A stretch of DNA of 64,000 nt from Paracamarosporium sp. OC-R06-R3 (Eukaryota; Ascomycota; Dothideomycetes; Pleosporales; Didymosphaeriaceae): positions 370,512 to 434,511 of the forward strand of contig JACVRA010000246.1 in NCBI GenBank assembly GCA_019828545.1. Reading direction: 5' to 3'. The position numbers and the translations under genes are program-made. Under the pieces are notes generated by a model that made no database searches, had not been told where the DNA came from, and saw only the letters and a program-made list of their open reading frames with translations. Positions within the stretch are counted from its first letter, which is position 1, and every line of letters starts with the position of its first letter. Of this stretch, positions 11,204 through 23,329 are shown in pieces.

Positions 11204-12269
11204 GGTTGCACTGTATCGTGATCGTACAAGTTGAGGGTGGGAATATGTGTCTTGATAACGAGGTATTTGACGAACAGAGCTACATGCTTATAAGGATAAG
11301 GAAAAGGAAAAGGTTTGCACAGTTACTTGTGAGACGATTGCTTCTTCTTCGATTGTCTGGCAATTGGGTGTGAGGTTCTACTGTTTTCTTCATTTTGACT
11401 CTGTCATTACCGTCGAAACGATCTTTGTAAGAAGCTGAGATACACTCTCTCGGTATTAGTAGGCAGGATGGACCAGAGATGCATGAATGATACTTGTTCA
11501 TCATCTACCATCACTTCACCGGGTCGCTTTCGGCCATACGAAGGTCATGTTGGCCTACAAATAGACGCGCCAACCTAAATGTGGCCAGAGCTACCCAAAA
11601 GGGAAGGCGTAATTTCACAAAATCGAAGGTCGTGATTTCCTTTTTGGGCCGGAGAAGAAAGTAAACAAATGCCTATTGTCGCTGTTGAAAGTCTTGGGTG
11701 ACGACATGCAGATCATGCGAGATGATGCGTGAGGGCTCGTAGTACGCGTTTCTCCGCGCTCTAGTTGCGTCACGCCCACGGTTCGTAAGCAGCACTACCG
11801 GCACAACAAACGTTTTTTTGAGCGCGAGGGCCGCGACGACGACGTCTCCAGACAGACTCGCCTTCCAAGCAACAATCCCACCACCACGACTGCAAACAAC
11901 AAGAGGGACCCCACCCTGTTTTCCTCAGCGGCAAGGATCCGTTGCTGGGGCAGGCATCGCGCACTAGCTCGAGCACGGTCCCGCAGCTCTTCGCGTCTTG
12001 GTCGAGTGCAGTGCCAGCCACAACAAACTCGCTTTCATCTGGTCCAAGACAGCGCTCTCCCAGCCCTGCCATTCGCCCTTCGCTCCTCAATCGTGCCTCC
12101 ACGGCCCTCGCACACCACCTCCCACCTTCTCGACGCCGGCATGGCTGCTGCACGCTGCTAGCCAACAGTCCATGTGCCCGTTGCGTCGCGTCAAAGAGCT
12201 AGGAAACTCTGACCTGCCCCTCCACCCGCGTCGTCTCTCCCGCCCTCCCCAGCCCGCCCATTGCTACGC
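11204..12269. promoter_or_regulatory. Divergent promoter region, orphan gene / DBF4
   Basis: From 11204 to about 11700 the sequence is mixed to AT-rich. From about 11950 to 12260 it is strongly C/T-rich and lacks stop-free frames with motif content, as expected for the 5' UTR and promoter of the DBF4 gene. I see no separate gene. Confidence 0.5.
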
Positions 12270-14218
12270 ATGGCAGCAGTAGCTGTACCTCCCTCGTCCC
12301 AGGCCGTAGACGTCATGGCCAACCGCCGCGTCCCCCTTGCAAACCTCCACAATGCCACCAATTCGCCCATGCGCGCGACTGCCATCGGCGGCAAGCGTCA
12401 GCGCTCCCACGCCAGCGAGCAACGCGACCTCGCATATGGACAGCCACCCGCCAAGAAGCTCATGGTCGAAGCCGACGATGCAGACGCACGTCGCTCTGGG
12501 CTCGTCCGTCGAAGTGCCGCCCCACCGACCGCCTTGACGAAGAAATTGGAAGCTGCACGCGAGCAGAAGCCCGTGCCCCGGTCCACTCGAGCCAACGTAC
12601 GAGGCCCTGAGGTCAACGCCAGTAACCTTGAGACCATTCGTAACTGGCAGCGGCACTATCGTAAACTGTTCCCGCAGTTCGTCTTCTGGTTCGAGAGTGT
12701 CCCCGAAGACCTCAAGTCCAAGATATCCAGACAGACACAGATCCTGGGCTCCGTAAGCTCACAACCCTGCTTCATGCCATGTATCCCTAACAATACCCCA
12801 GCGCGAAGCCAAGTTCTTCTCCCGCGAAGTCACCCATGTTATCACTGCTCGTTCTATCGGGACAGAGTTCGATTCGTCCAGCTCGACGGCTGCTAAGGGT
12901 ACCGTCAACCCTGCTCAACTCGAAACGAAGAGATCTGTTTTCGATAATGCGCTCGAGATCCAAAAGACCGGTGGTGGAGACATACTGCACAAGGCTAGGG
13001 ATTTGGGCATGAAGATCTGGGCTTTGGACAAGCTCCAGCGTATGCTGGATACCATGTTCAACACTGCCACTGGAGAGGATGTCACACAGTACATTGCACG
13101 CAATGGGGTGACCATGTTGCAGCCAACGGCTCGTCGAGACCTGCAGAAGCTATTGGAACAGGAGAAGCTTAGTCGTCCAACGGACCGCGATTATTCCGTC
13201 TCAACGCAAGATATGATCCCCCTTCGCGGCTTCTACATCTACATCCACGACATGGATGAGTTGACGCGGCCTGTCATGGTTCGCGAATACCCCAAGGTGC
13301 AAAAGAAAGAAGATGGTAAATGGCCTCAGTTCCGTGTGTCTGGAAATTATAAGTGCCCCTTCATTGAGGACCGCGAAGCTGTCCGTAGACAACAACTGGA
13401 GGAGCAAGACGCGCGGCACGCACGGAGAATGGCCAATGCTGCTCCACGTACAAGGGCTGTCACTGCCGCGTTGGACGAGAAACGTGCTCTGGGAGACAAC
13501 CCTAACCTCGCTCGACGTAGTACTACCCCTGCCGTGTCCGCAAAGGAAGAGAACATTCAGCCAACGGAAGCTCCGAAGGCTCTCCAAACAACACGAGATG
13601 GTATTCCTCCTATGTTCGGCAGTGCTCAGGCTAGTCTTCGTACTCTACCACGGTTTATTGGCGGCGAGCCTGTGGCTTCCGGCCTGCAACAATCTAATAT
13701 CACGTCCGCTATTAAATCCCAAATGATCTCATCTACCGCTGCAGCGCCTGGAGCCCGCGCTGGTAATAGCAAAGAGGTCAATCAGTTGAAAAGAAAGGTA
13801 CTGGAGAAGAACAGCGCACCGTCTGCGAATAGCGGTCATTCATCTACTATGAATGACGCATCTCTACGGGCAGCCTTGAACCAGGATCATGCTCAACCTA
13901 CACGTGCTGCCAAGCGTAAAGCTCAGGAGACGATGGGACATATCCACGAAGATACGGACGAGGAGAAGAAGGTCAGGAAGGCTGCAGCAGTGCGTCGCAA
14001 GAAGCCTGCCGAAAAGGAGCTGAAGCCTGGATATTGCGAAAACTGCAGGGAAAAGTTCAATGATTTCGACGAGGTGTGTACGATCACCAATAGCTCCCTT
14101 ACAGTCTGGCTAACACAATACGCAGCATGTTGTTTCACGCAAGCACCGCAAGTTCGCAGTAACGGCAGATAACTGGATGGAGCTTGATCAACTTCTCGCC
14201 CAACTCATCCGTGAATAA
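12270..14218 (+). CDS. dbf4: DBF4/Dfp1/Him1-type regulatory subunit of Cdc7 kinase
   Basis: Join is 12270..12752, 12802..14073, 14126..14218 (615 aa). All three conserved Dbf4 regions are visible. The BRCT-like N motif starts at HYRKLFPQFVFWFES and continues after splicing into REAKFFSREVTHVITARS. The central region includes RPVMVREYPKV, WPQFRVSG and CPFIED, plus motif M (ASGLQQSNITSAIKSQMISS). The C-terminal CCHH zinc finger has C573, C576, H586 and H592, with its two halves on either side of the last intron. The protein activates Cdc7 kinase to phosphorylate MCM at replication origins, in the nucleus. Introns are 49 and 52 nt. A second possible start, MANRRVPLANLHN, lies 15 codons downstream. 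Confidence 0.95.
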
Positions 14219-14987
14219 TTTCGAAGACGACGAACGCACACGAAGACATACAATACCTTGGGCATCGATCCATGAAACGGCATAGCACGCACGACATACT
14301 TTCTCTCGACCCTTTATTCTCTTCTCGTAGCCTCACGGCACAAGGATCGTTTCCATTTTGCGAATACCCGTTACATTGCATTCCGGCGGCCTGTAGCATT
14401 TCTTGAGGCGCATTTCCTTTCCTATACTGGGTCATGGCTTGTGGGCTGTTTCCCAAGCGGCACTGTGCGTCATTGTGAATGAAGGCCACAGTGCATGTTT
14501 GTTGCATATACCTACTGCATCCGATTTCCTTTGTATGAACTTCCACGGTGATTGTTGTGTTCACCGTCGGGCGTCTGTCGACTATTAGGCGTTGTATGAA
14601 TTGTGGATATCCCTAGAGAGGTGGAAGGTCGGCGACGTGTGCTGGAGGCTAGTTCATTTATCGCTATCGTATTGTATATAGACACGTTCCAATGCGAGAA
14701 TGAATCTATACCTGTCACGGCTTACAAAATGTCAGTGAATGGAGATGTCGTCGCGCGTGTAGTTGAGGTACTCAGAGGGTGCGGGGCTCTGGTTGGCCAG
14801 GCAGATACCCTTAGCTCGCAACTTCTCTTACTGTTCCGGACTACTTCTAGTACATGGCATGCCACATCTTCAATAGTTCATAAAGCCCCGCACAGTTTCG
14901 AAGTTTTGTGCGGACCTTGCATTATAGGTACTCCCAAGGCGGCGGGCTCGACGTTTGCCACGCAGCCACTCCACCTTGCCAATCAAC
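14219..14987. other. Intergenic region between DBF4 and ATG12
   Basis: 3' flank of DBF4 and promoter of ATG12, both on the plus strand. ORFs on either strand here are short and without motifs. Sequence around 14830-14900 is AT-richer than its surroundings. Nothing else seen. Confidence 0.5.
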
Positions 14988-15720
14988 ATGTCTCAACCAC
15001 CCTCATCACCCACACTACCAGCGTCGCCAGCATTATCAGACGATGGCCACCCGGAAGCACCTCTCACCATGGAAGCATCCACCATGCTAACCACCCTACC
15101 CGTGGACACGAAACAGGCGCTAGCGACGGCCGGAAAGTTGAGCGTCGAGAAAGGTACGTCGACTTCACTCGCCTTGCTACAACGGGTCTTGCACGTGCAC
15201 CTACCTACATCCATCACCCATTCCCACCTATCCCTCCACATGTTTTCTTTTTTTTTTTTTTTCTTTTTGGTCCTCTCTCTGCGCTCCTCCTCCCACACTG
15301 CCCAACCCCACAAAACAAACCCAAAAACTGACCCCCTCCCCCCTCCACGCAGTCCGCATCCACCTCACAGCCATCGGGTCCGCGCCGCGCATGGACCGCA
15401 TGATCTTCATGATGACGGCGACAAACCGGTTTGAAATCGTCGTGCGGCAGATCCGCAACAAGCTCCGGCTGCAGCCGCACGAGAGCGTCTTTTGCTACAT
15501 CGGGAACGTGTTTAGTCCGGCGTTGGACGAGACGGTGGAGAATCTTTGGAGAGTGAGTCGTTTGGATTTCGTTTTTTTGTCGTTTTGTTTTGTTTTGTTT
15601 GGGTTGTGGAGAGGAGTGTAGGCTTAGTCGGAATGGTGCTGATGAGTGACTTAGTGCTTTAAGCAGGGGCAGAAGGAGGAGTTGTATGTTGGGTATGCGT
15701 TGAGCCCGTCGTTTGGGTGA
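14988..15720 (+). CDS. atg12: Autophagy ubiquitin-like protein ATG12
   Basis: Join is 14988..15153, 15353..15552, 15655..15720 (143 aa). The N-terminal 50 residues are Ser/Pro/Thr-rich and disordered. The ubiquitin-like fold starts at VRIHLTAIGSAP and includes MIFMMTATNRFEIVVRQI, VFCYIGNVFSPALDETVENL and the C-terminal LSPSFG, whose terminal Gly is the residue activated by ATG7 and joined to ATG5. The acceptor at 15654 (GACTTAG) restores the conserved CFK after NLWR; a second in-frame acceptor 12 nt later would delete CFKQ. Intron 1 (199 nt) holds a long T-tract on the plus strand. The gene converges with panB. Confidence 0.93.
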
Positions 15721-16146
15721 GTTGAAGGAGTGTGGAGCGTGGGCATAAAGATTAAATGGGTGAGTTGTGGGAAGAGGAATCTGTTTCGGTGAGCTTTGGC
15801 AGCCAACATGAAGATGAAGAGGGTTACAGAGAACGACACCGTCAGGCTCCTGGCCTTCGGTCCTGGAGCCGTTAGTAGGAGCTTGTGTCAGGTAGAACAG
15901 ATAGAGATCTGCGCCTGCATCACGGAACGAGCGATATGCGAATACAGAATAAAGAACAGTTTTTTCATAGTTTAAATCTATGTAGTGTCGCGAGACTAGG
16001 TGTACATGACACGACCACAGCATCTACTAATGGCCACAGCCAAACGGCGAAACGTGGAACAGGAGCTGTCGCTGCTGACACGTGCGGGTATTCAAAACGC
16101 TTAACTAAGAACGCCAAAGACGTATACCTTCCAAGATGACGGAAGC
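15721..16146. other. Intergenic region between converging ATG12 and panB
   Basis: Shared 3' flanks of two converging genes. No frame with motif support on either strand. No hairpin or repeat stood out. Confidence 0.5.
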
Positions 16147-17288
16147 TCACGAGGGAACATTCGGCAATTTGTCGAATACCTCGGGTACTTTGGGCTTCCT
16201 CTCTTTTGCTTCAGCTGTGTGCTCTTCTTGCTTTCCTTCAACCTGCCTCTCAAACTCGGAGAAGACCTCCTGTGACATGGGGTAAGTGTGCTCAAGAGCC
16301 GGGTACGCTCTGCTCTTGACCTCGGCCTTGTACTCTTGCATCGCCCTCATCGCCTCTGCCCAGACATTACCGTATTGCTTGACGAACTTGGGTAGGAAGC
16401 GTCCGGGCGGGAAGTTACCCATCATATCGACTTGCACAAGCACTTGACCTGAGCAACCATTGCCAGCTCCGATACCGATAGTAGGGATACTGAGCTTCTT
16501 GGTCACTAGGGCTGCGACCTCTGCTGGAACAGCCTCGAGGACAACGGCATATGCTCCGGCTTCCTGTACGGCCTTTGCATCTTCAAGAAGGCTGAGTGCC
16601 GCTGCGGTGCTCTTTCCCTGGACGCGGAAGCCACCGAGGGCATTCTGTCTTTGAGGGGTGAGACCGATGTGAGCGAGGACAGGGATGCCAGCTGAGGTGA
16701 GCTTGGAGATGGTAGGTACCATTTCTTTCCCACCCTCTAGCTTGACCGACTTAACACGACCTTCTTTGATCATGCGAATGGCGGAAGCGAGGGCTTGCTC
16801 TGGACTGATTTCGTATGTGCCCATGGGTAGGTCGCCAACCTTGTTCGGTGAGTCAGCAAATTGATCTATATGGTCGATATGGTTTGGTGCATCAGACATA
16901 CTGTGAAAGCACTTTTGGTAGCGCGAGCCACAGACCGACAGTGCAGCAACATCTCTTCCATCAACACTTCGCTCGTATCCTCCATGCCCAGCGCGACCAT
17001 AGCTAGACTATCCCCAACCAGTACCATATCCATACCAGCATGGTCAGCAACATGCGCACTAGGAAAGTCGTGGGCGGTGATCATGGTAATGGGTTCGTTT
17101 TTTCGGTATAGGGTCTGGAGCGTGTTGATGGTAATGGGCTTGCGAGCACTGGCCGGCGGTGTACCAAGCGGAGAGTGGGAGCTCCATCGGACCTGCATGA
17201 CAGGCAGTATGGAACGCGAGGGGGACGGCAACAAATAGGCGGATCGACCCGCTATCCTCAATGCTGTTCTCATAGTGTGCATGTTCAT
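16147..17288 (-). CDS. panB: 3-methyl-2-oxobutanoate hydroxymethyltransferase (ketopantoate hydroxymethyltransferase)
   Basis: Join is complement(16147..16839, 16902..17288), 359 aa, one 62-nt intron (GTATGT..AACAAG). It transfers a hydroxymethyl group from methylene-tetrahydrofolate to alpha-ketoisovalerate, the first step of pantothenate (hence CoA) synthesis. Family motifs in order: ITAHDFPSAHVAD, MVLVGDSLAMV, EMLLHCRSVARA, then across the splice VGDLPMGTYE, KLEGGKEM, IPVLAHIGLTPQ, and IPTIGIGAGNGCSGQ. The first about 40 residues are Arg/Ser-rich with no acidic residues and end near RWSS, typical of a mitochondrial presequence. The C-terminal extension is Lys/Glu-rich. An alternative start, MHTMRTALR, lies two codons downstream. 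Confidence 0.94.
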
Positions 17289-18366
17289 GGGGGCACGCGA
17301 CAGCGACTTGGGGTCGTGGTGGGGTTCAAATTTTCCGACTCGGGAAATTTGGCAAGAGTCCGGGTGAGAAGAAGGTGACAAGGGAGACCAGCCATGGTTA
17401 GGGCCGAGGGCGGCGCTTTTATTCAAGCTGTGATGGTTTTTGCGCAGTAGACATCAGTATACTCGAGCTTTCTGGTGGAGCGGATGTACCAAGCGAAGCG
17501 AGACCTCGGCCTGCAGGTAGCGGCAGTCAGCAGGGGTGCCCTATGCACCGGCTCTGGTAAGCCTCAGCCTGGCGCTCTCAAATACCGGTAGAATAGCCAT
17601 GCGAACTGCTAGATGGACAAGTTGGCATTTCGACCGCACCAGCGACGATGTTTGCATCTGGCTTCAGTTGTGGGTGCTTTGTCTGGCCGTAAAGGGGTCT
17701 GGCGGCACATGCGCTACGGGGAGCGACCGACGCCGGCTTGTTGAATGACAGTCATTTCCCTGCGTAGGTCATCCGAGAGCGTCGGCAGTATCGCGTCCAA
17801 GATGGCGGTAATCGTTGCACGGGCTGACATGCACCGGAAGCAAGACAGCGACGACGAAGTAGGCGAGGGGAGAGAGAGAAGACTTCCCAATGAGGCAACC
17901 ACCTCCAAGATGACGACTTCTTGTGCTTTGCTGTTGACTCAGGCCTGATTCATTAAGATTGCGGAGCACGAGACGCAAGTGGAGCCGAATGGATGGCGTC
18001 GGTGACAGCCGGGCGCGCGAGCGTGACTACCCGGGGTGCTTGCCAGCGTCGTTCCTGGCCAGCCATGTACTCTCCTACATCGCCTGCATCTTGCTTTTTC
18101 CATTATTACCCCAAACGCCGCCCGTATTCACACACAGCAACACTCTCTGCAACCGCACGCCGCTTTGTTGAGAACCCCGCCTGCAAAGCAACCGCAGAAG
18201 CAGCAAACCAGCCCCTCCTCGCTATCGATTGCCCCGCGGGTAGCTCTACACCTCCGCTCGCCGCACCACCCCTCAGCCCAACACGTTCTGCACGCCCTCC
18301 ACCTTCTTCGATAGCTCCCGGAGTATACATAATTACACAAAGGCGCACGATCGACAGTTGCCCGCC
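17289..18366. promoter_or_regulatory. Divergent promoter, panB / UBC8
   Basis: 1.1 kb between two diverging conserved genes. A TATA-like GAGTATACATAA lies at 18321-18332, about 40 bases before the UBC8 ATG. The 18100-18300 stretch is rich in CCT/CCG pyrimidine blocks. Open frames in it overlap on both strands and match no family. Confidence 0.5.
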
Positions 18367-19390
18367 ATGAGTAGTCCCAAGCGACGCATCGAGACGGATG
18401 TAGGTTACCTTGGGCGCGGGCTGCCTGGTCAAGATGTTCAGAGTGCTGACGCATAATCTTTCTTTGTATGCAGGTCATGAAGTAGGTCACTACAGCTTTC
18501 CAAAAGTTACAGACGTGTATGTGCTAACATATGACTAGGATGTATGCCAACCACCGTTCCTAACGCCTCGCTTTCGGACAGTAACTGATACGCAATAGGC
18601 TGATGAGCGACTACGAGGTCACACTGGTCAATGACAACAGTAGGGTCTTCTCTTCTCTTTCGCTTCTTCTCCAGCTAACAACTTCTTTAGTGTTCGTTCC
18701 GCCACGAGCCGTTCCAAAGCCGATGCGTCGTCTGGTCGCTGATACACAAATAGGCAGGAGTTCTATGTCAGGTTCAAGGGTCCGGAAGAGAGTACGTCGC
18801 AGCGTCTGCACTATCCACACCAAGAGACTAATCTATGTAGCACCCTTTGCTGGTGGGCTCTGGAAGATCCACGTCGAACTGCCCGATCAGTATCCTTACA
18901 AGAGCCCCAGCATCGGCTTCGTGAACCGCATATTCCATCCCAATATCGACGAGCTGTGAGTGGAGCATAACATTGGTTCTGGTTTCACGAGGAGTAATTG
19001 CTGACAACATCGTAGGTCAGGGTCGGTCTGTTTGGACGTCATCAACCAGACATGGTCACCCATGTACGACATGATCAACATCTTTGAAGTTTTCCTTCCT
19101 CAGCTGCTCCGATATCCCAACCCGACCGACCCCCTGAATGGAGAAGCCGCCGCACTACTGATGAGGGAACCAAAGAGCTACGATGCCAAGGTCAAGGGTA
19201 GGTGGAACGATAGACAGATGGGTGGAGAATCAGAGTCTGATCTTTGACAGAATACGTGCAAAAGTACGCTTCGAAAGACACATCAGAAGACTCGGACAAA
19301 GACAATGATGACGACGACGAAATGAGCTCTGTCGGCAGCTACGAATCTGGGGACGAGGATGAAGCGGCTGGCAACATGGAGGATATCTAG
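18367..19390 (+). CDS. ubc8: Ubiquitin-conjugating enzyme E2, UBC8/UBE2H type, with 1-nt and 3-nt micro-exons
   Basis: Join is 18367..18399, 18474..18481, 18539..18541, 18599..18639, 18690..18690, 18754..18791, 18841..18955, 19016..19197, 19251..19390 (561 nt, 186 aa). The protein is a UBE2H-type E2: [20 protein letters not shown], then [39 protein letters not shown], the active Cys85 in [10 protein letters not shown], and an acidic Asp/Glu/Ser tail. It accepts ubiquitin from E1 and serves the GID/CTLH-type E3, which degrades gluconeogenic enzymes in yeast. Intron lengths are 74, 57, 57, 50, 63, 49, 60 and 53 nt, all GT..AG. Met29 is assembled from three exons (A, T, G). A model without the micro-exons either drops a residue or breaks the conserved frame. 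Confidence 0.9.
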
Positions 19391-20429
19391 GCTACGACTT
19401 CTCGCAGTTTGGCCGCATGGCACTTTCCCCTCTTGTTGTTTCTTTTTCACTGGGTCATAAACGGACGTTCAAGGCGCATCTGCATCATATTCCCCAGGTC
19501 ATCAATCTTACGTATTTGCGGGTTCTGGATCCTGTTCATGGCTTTTCTGTTCTTGCGATCATACTTTGGATGGCTGTGTGCGTTGGAAGGGCATTGTTGT
19601 CGGTGAGAGTAAGTCGGCAGGGTTCGTAGGTATACGGATCTGCTTCGGGAGGAAGAGCCCGGCCTGTAACATGTATGTAGAAGCAACGATTGCGTATCCG
19701 CTCCGTCAGAGCCGAGAACGGCTTCTTTGTTGCGTGTCATGTTATTGTCTATATGCTTATGCTTTTATCTGCTGGATTCTGTACAAAGCAGCACTTCCTT
19801 GTGGCATATTGGCAATTGAACGGTGCGATGTACACGTCACGTAAGAATACACGACATGTCAGTTTCGATGAGTTAACTTGTTAAACGCAATATCGGGATT
19901 GGACATATCATCTCTATGTATGCTCCGAAACTCCGAGTCCGCTTCCTGCCTGTCGAAGAGACAGACGCCATGCCATTCCACCCATGCGCTACATGCACTA
20001 GTATAGAAGCCTAAGCCCAGTATAAAGAACGGCACCCACGGGGACCGCCGATACGTAGAGATGAAGAGGAATTGTAGATTGAGGCGTAAGATGAGAAGAT
20101 TGCAGGCTTGGATATGTACCGATGAATAATAGTGCCGGGGAAAGAAAATGGTCGCTGGGTGCCGCAAACGGGGACACTTGGTCCTGCAAGGACGTAGAAA
20201 ATTCGTAAGTGGCGTACAGACGAAGCAGGCCTTGGGCCGATACCCGCTAGTTATGTATGTAGATTAAGAACATGAGTCTAGCCACTATCCATAGAATACT
20301 TGTGCTCAGTTCTTGCTTGCTGTAGGTCTTGAACTTGGGTTTTTAGAATCTTACAGATATGGCTGTGTTGCTGCTTTGAATAGATGTATTAATCTCGAAC
20401 AAGAGGCGAAGTGTGGTACCGTGGAGCCT
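19391..20429. other. Intergenic region between UBC8 and KAR5 3' ends
   Basis: Shared 3' flanks of converging genes. Several short ORFs with hydrophobic, T-rich codons on both strands look like chance. No RNA gene recognised. Confidence 0.5.
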
Positions 20430-22416
20430 CTAGCAGACTGTAGATGCCCGTTGGAAGTTCTTGATTCGGTCATGCAGTTCCTCGTCTTCTGAAGCTTCCC
20501 TTGATGAAAGATCGTTTTCGACATATGTAGTCCCATCCTGTTGAGCTGTAGTTGTTGCCTGATTGGTCATAGGTCGTGACGGGAGCTGTGTTGTTGAAGA
20601 TTTGGAGCCCACCAGGGGAAGCAACGCCGCCGGAGGAAGCTGTATCGTCGGAAGGAGCTGCTTTTGCGGGGTGAAGCGCCCGCGAGATAGTCTACTGCGC
20701 ATCGGAAGTAGATTAGGCGAACTGATTCCATGGAGGAGATACTTGTACATCGTAAATAATGTACAGGTGAGCAGAGAAATGCACATGATGACCTTGCAAA
20801 AACTAAAATATGTAAGTTGTTATCTTCTCGACGTGGATGGGGGCTTACAAGGAGACTTGCTCGGATATGTTTGCCTCGGAATGTACTTCAACGAAACTGT
20901 CCAGGTCGAAAGGAAAAGAGAACGACCGTGAGATGGCGTAAGAAGATGCGCCAAAGATGAGAAAAGCCAGTGTCGTTATCGTGACCTTGTTGACGGCGTC
21001 TCTAACAATAGTGACATTAAAGATGCAAGTAGTGACCAAGATGAACCACAGTATGATTCCACCGATACCGAAGTAGGTAACCCATGCCTCGAAGTTACTC
21101 AGAAATTGCCCTGCAGTCTGCGCCAACGAGGCAAGACTACCTAAACCTTCATTGACAATCTCGACCCTAGCAATGGAGCCATCCAGCTCGTCTTTCAAGT
21201 TGCCGATCCTGTCGTTGAGGCTGTTGATATCGGAATTGGCACCATGAAGACTTCTTTCCAATATGCCTAGGCTTCGTACTGATGTCTCGTGATGTTGCTG
21301 TAAGGCTAGAATGTTCTTGGTGTGGTAATCCTGTAGCTCTTCCCTGTGCGCCTTGAACTGTTCGGAAAGCTCCATAGCCCTTGCTTGATAGAAGGTATCG
21401 ATGGCTGTAGCCAACTGCGCAATAGAATCGTCTTGATGCTGAGCAACTACCTCCTTGTTTTTCGCAAGTGAAGTCTCGATGTGATCGTCTAGTCTGGAAC
21501 GGAGGTTGGCATAGTACTCATCAATCTGTTGCTGTGAGGCTGCTAATTGTGACTGCACATTCCGAAGACCTTGATTTGTTTCTTCTAGTTGGTCTTGATG
21601 TTTTCTCTGGGAGTCTTTGGCAAATGTCGTCAACTTCTCCGCCGTCTGTTGAGACTCTTCGAAGGAGCGTTGAATTTCGTCAGAGAAGGTGTGCAGCTTG
21701 TCGTTCATTGCCTGCATTTTTTCTTCCAAAGGCTGCATTGAGCCGTGCATTTTGGCCACCACCAGAGTAAGGTTTTTATGAATCTGGATAGCTCTTTCCG
21801 TCTCGATGTGTTGCCGGGTGAGATAACATATGTGCATAGCACGACTTCTTGCGTTGCTGTAGGAAGTCCAAGATTGAGGTGATGCTTGCATTGTTGTGAG
21901 GCAGTGTTGGAGATCTGCTTTGGTTGTCTTTGGATAGCAAAGTTCATCAGTGATCGCTTCTGCCTGGCCCCACCAGGAGCGTTTTACACAGGCTTCCCTG
22001 GAAGGAAAGAAACCGTGACATTTGTGGAGTGACTTAGGAGAAACATCCCGGCCACCAGCGTACTCGCAGATAGCTAGCTTGAGAGCATATTCGTTTTGTA
22101 CGTCTTCTAGGGCCTGATTCGGATGAAGTTTGGCGAATGCCGAAGGGTTTTCAAGAAATTGACACTCAGTCGCTAGCTTTGACGTGGCGAGTTGAGTACA
22201 TGCGGGTCTTGAGCTGAGATGCTCAAGCCAGGCCCATGTCTCTTTGAGTCCACTGTCGCGGCTGATTTGTGCATTGGCCTTCATGACCAACGATAACTGA
22301 GGGTCGATGACGTGCCCGTGACTTGCATGAGGTGATGGAAATTGAGCTGCAATGATTGAAACATTAACTGTGAGTGTTGCCACGCCCATGCATGTTAGCC
22401 GATGCAGGAAACCCAT
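20430..22416 (-). CDS. kar5: KAR5/Tht1-type nuclear fusion (karyogamy) protein
   Basis: Join is complement(20430..20802, 20849..22416), 646 aa, with one 46-nt intron (GTAAGC..TTTTAG). The N-terminus is a signal peptide (MGFLHRLTCMGVATLTVNVS). Then comes a Cys-containing lumenal region (CTQLA, ECQFLENPS, LAICEYAGG, KCHGFFPSREACV), matching the Tht1/Kar5 pattern, followed by a long Gln/Glu/Lys coiled coil and three membrane segments: about ITYFGIGG..TTCIF, VTITTLAFLIFGASSYAIS, and VIMCISLLTCTLFTMY, the last encoded by exon 2. A basic/Ser/Thr tail ends the protein. Family role: nuclear-envelope fusion during mating, at the ER/nuclear envelope. It diverges from MRPL6 across a 0.9-kb promoter. Confidence 0.85.
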
Positions 22417-23329
22417 CTTGATGGCCGTTCAGACCATAATCCGAGCTGCTCAGATTGACCAAGTGAGATTGCTGGTGCTTTGAGATCGAGGAGACTGAGA
22501 TGAAGTGGTATGAATGGAGAAAAATGAGGATAAGGAAGGAACACAGGGATAGATGTATTCGGTTCGTTACAAAGGCAGCCACGCCCGCCCTAAAAGAGGT
22601 AAGAGAGGTATGAGCAGGAACGAATCACTTTCTCTAGAATCGAGACTACTGAAAGTCAGAAGCAGGGGTAGGGAGCGCTGGCAAAGGGTTCATCGAACAG
22701 TAAGTGGACTGCGCAAGGGGCGGCGAAGTGAGTTGGCGAGTAGATAGCTCTGTGAGGCTTGACTGAGCTGTTAGTAAGAGACGAAAGTGGACGGCATTTA
22801 CCGAAACATGCAAGCATTGGGAAGAAGCTGTTTGACAGGGCGGAAGGGTGCTTGTGTTTACGTTGCGATTGCCCCACGCCTTAAGAGATACTGCAGTTGC
22901 GCTAGCATCAGGAAGGGACGACTGTGCGAGTGGACCTTCCTGCCCAAATGGACGCGTCAGTACGTGACCTTGCCATCATAGGAGCGTCCTATTGTTACTA
23001 CGGAAGTAGAGATACTTTTTTTTTTAGCTCGAGTACACACTGTTGCGATTCTTTGCTACATTAGTGGTAACTGTACGGAAACGGTTCTGCGCCTTGGTCT
23101 GCGTTTAGCATTCTCTCAATCGCTAGAGGTTGCATCATCGATGACATTGCTCTAGATGAAAACGTATGTTTGGTTGTCGTTCATGATGGATGATCAAAAC
23201 TAAGAGAGTAAGGTCACTAGGATTCGAGGCGGCAACTGTTCGACTCCCGCTATTGGTCAATGCCTTTCTTGGCGGATGCATCTGCAACGCTCCAGAAAAC
23301 TTACGCCAACAGCATCGTCAACAGCCACA
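22417..23329. promoter_or_regulatory. Divergent promoter, KAR5 / MRPL6
   Basis: 0.9 kb between diverging starts. A T-run at about 23014-23024 and AT-rich patches around 22990-23060 are present. No gene with motif support; short ORFs overlap on both strands. Confidence 0.5.

Noticed and set aside
18482..18598. A single 117-nt intron in UBC8 instead of two introns around the 3-nt exon
   Set aside because: It keeps frame but drops one residue from the conserved VMKMLMSD block, and the interval contains a second full donor and acceptor pair giving two 57-nt introns.
23190..23290. Possible tRNA-like stretch (GATTCGAGGCGG...GTTCGACTCCCGC)
   Set aside because: No acceptor stem or anticodon arm could be paired around it.
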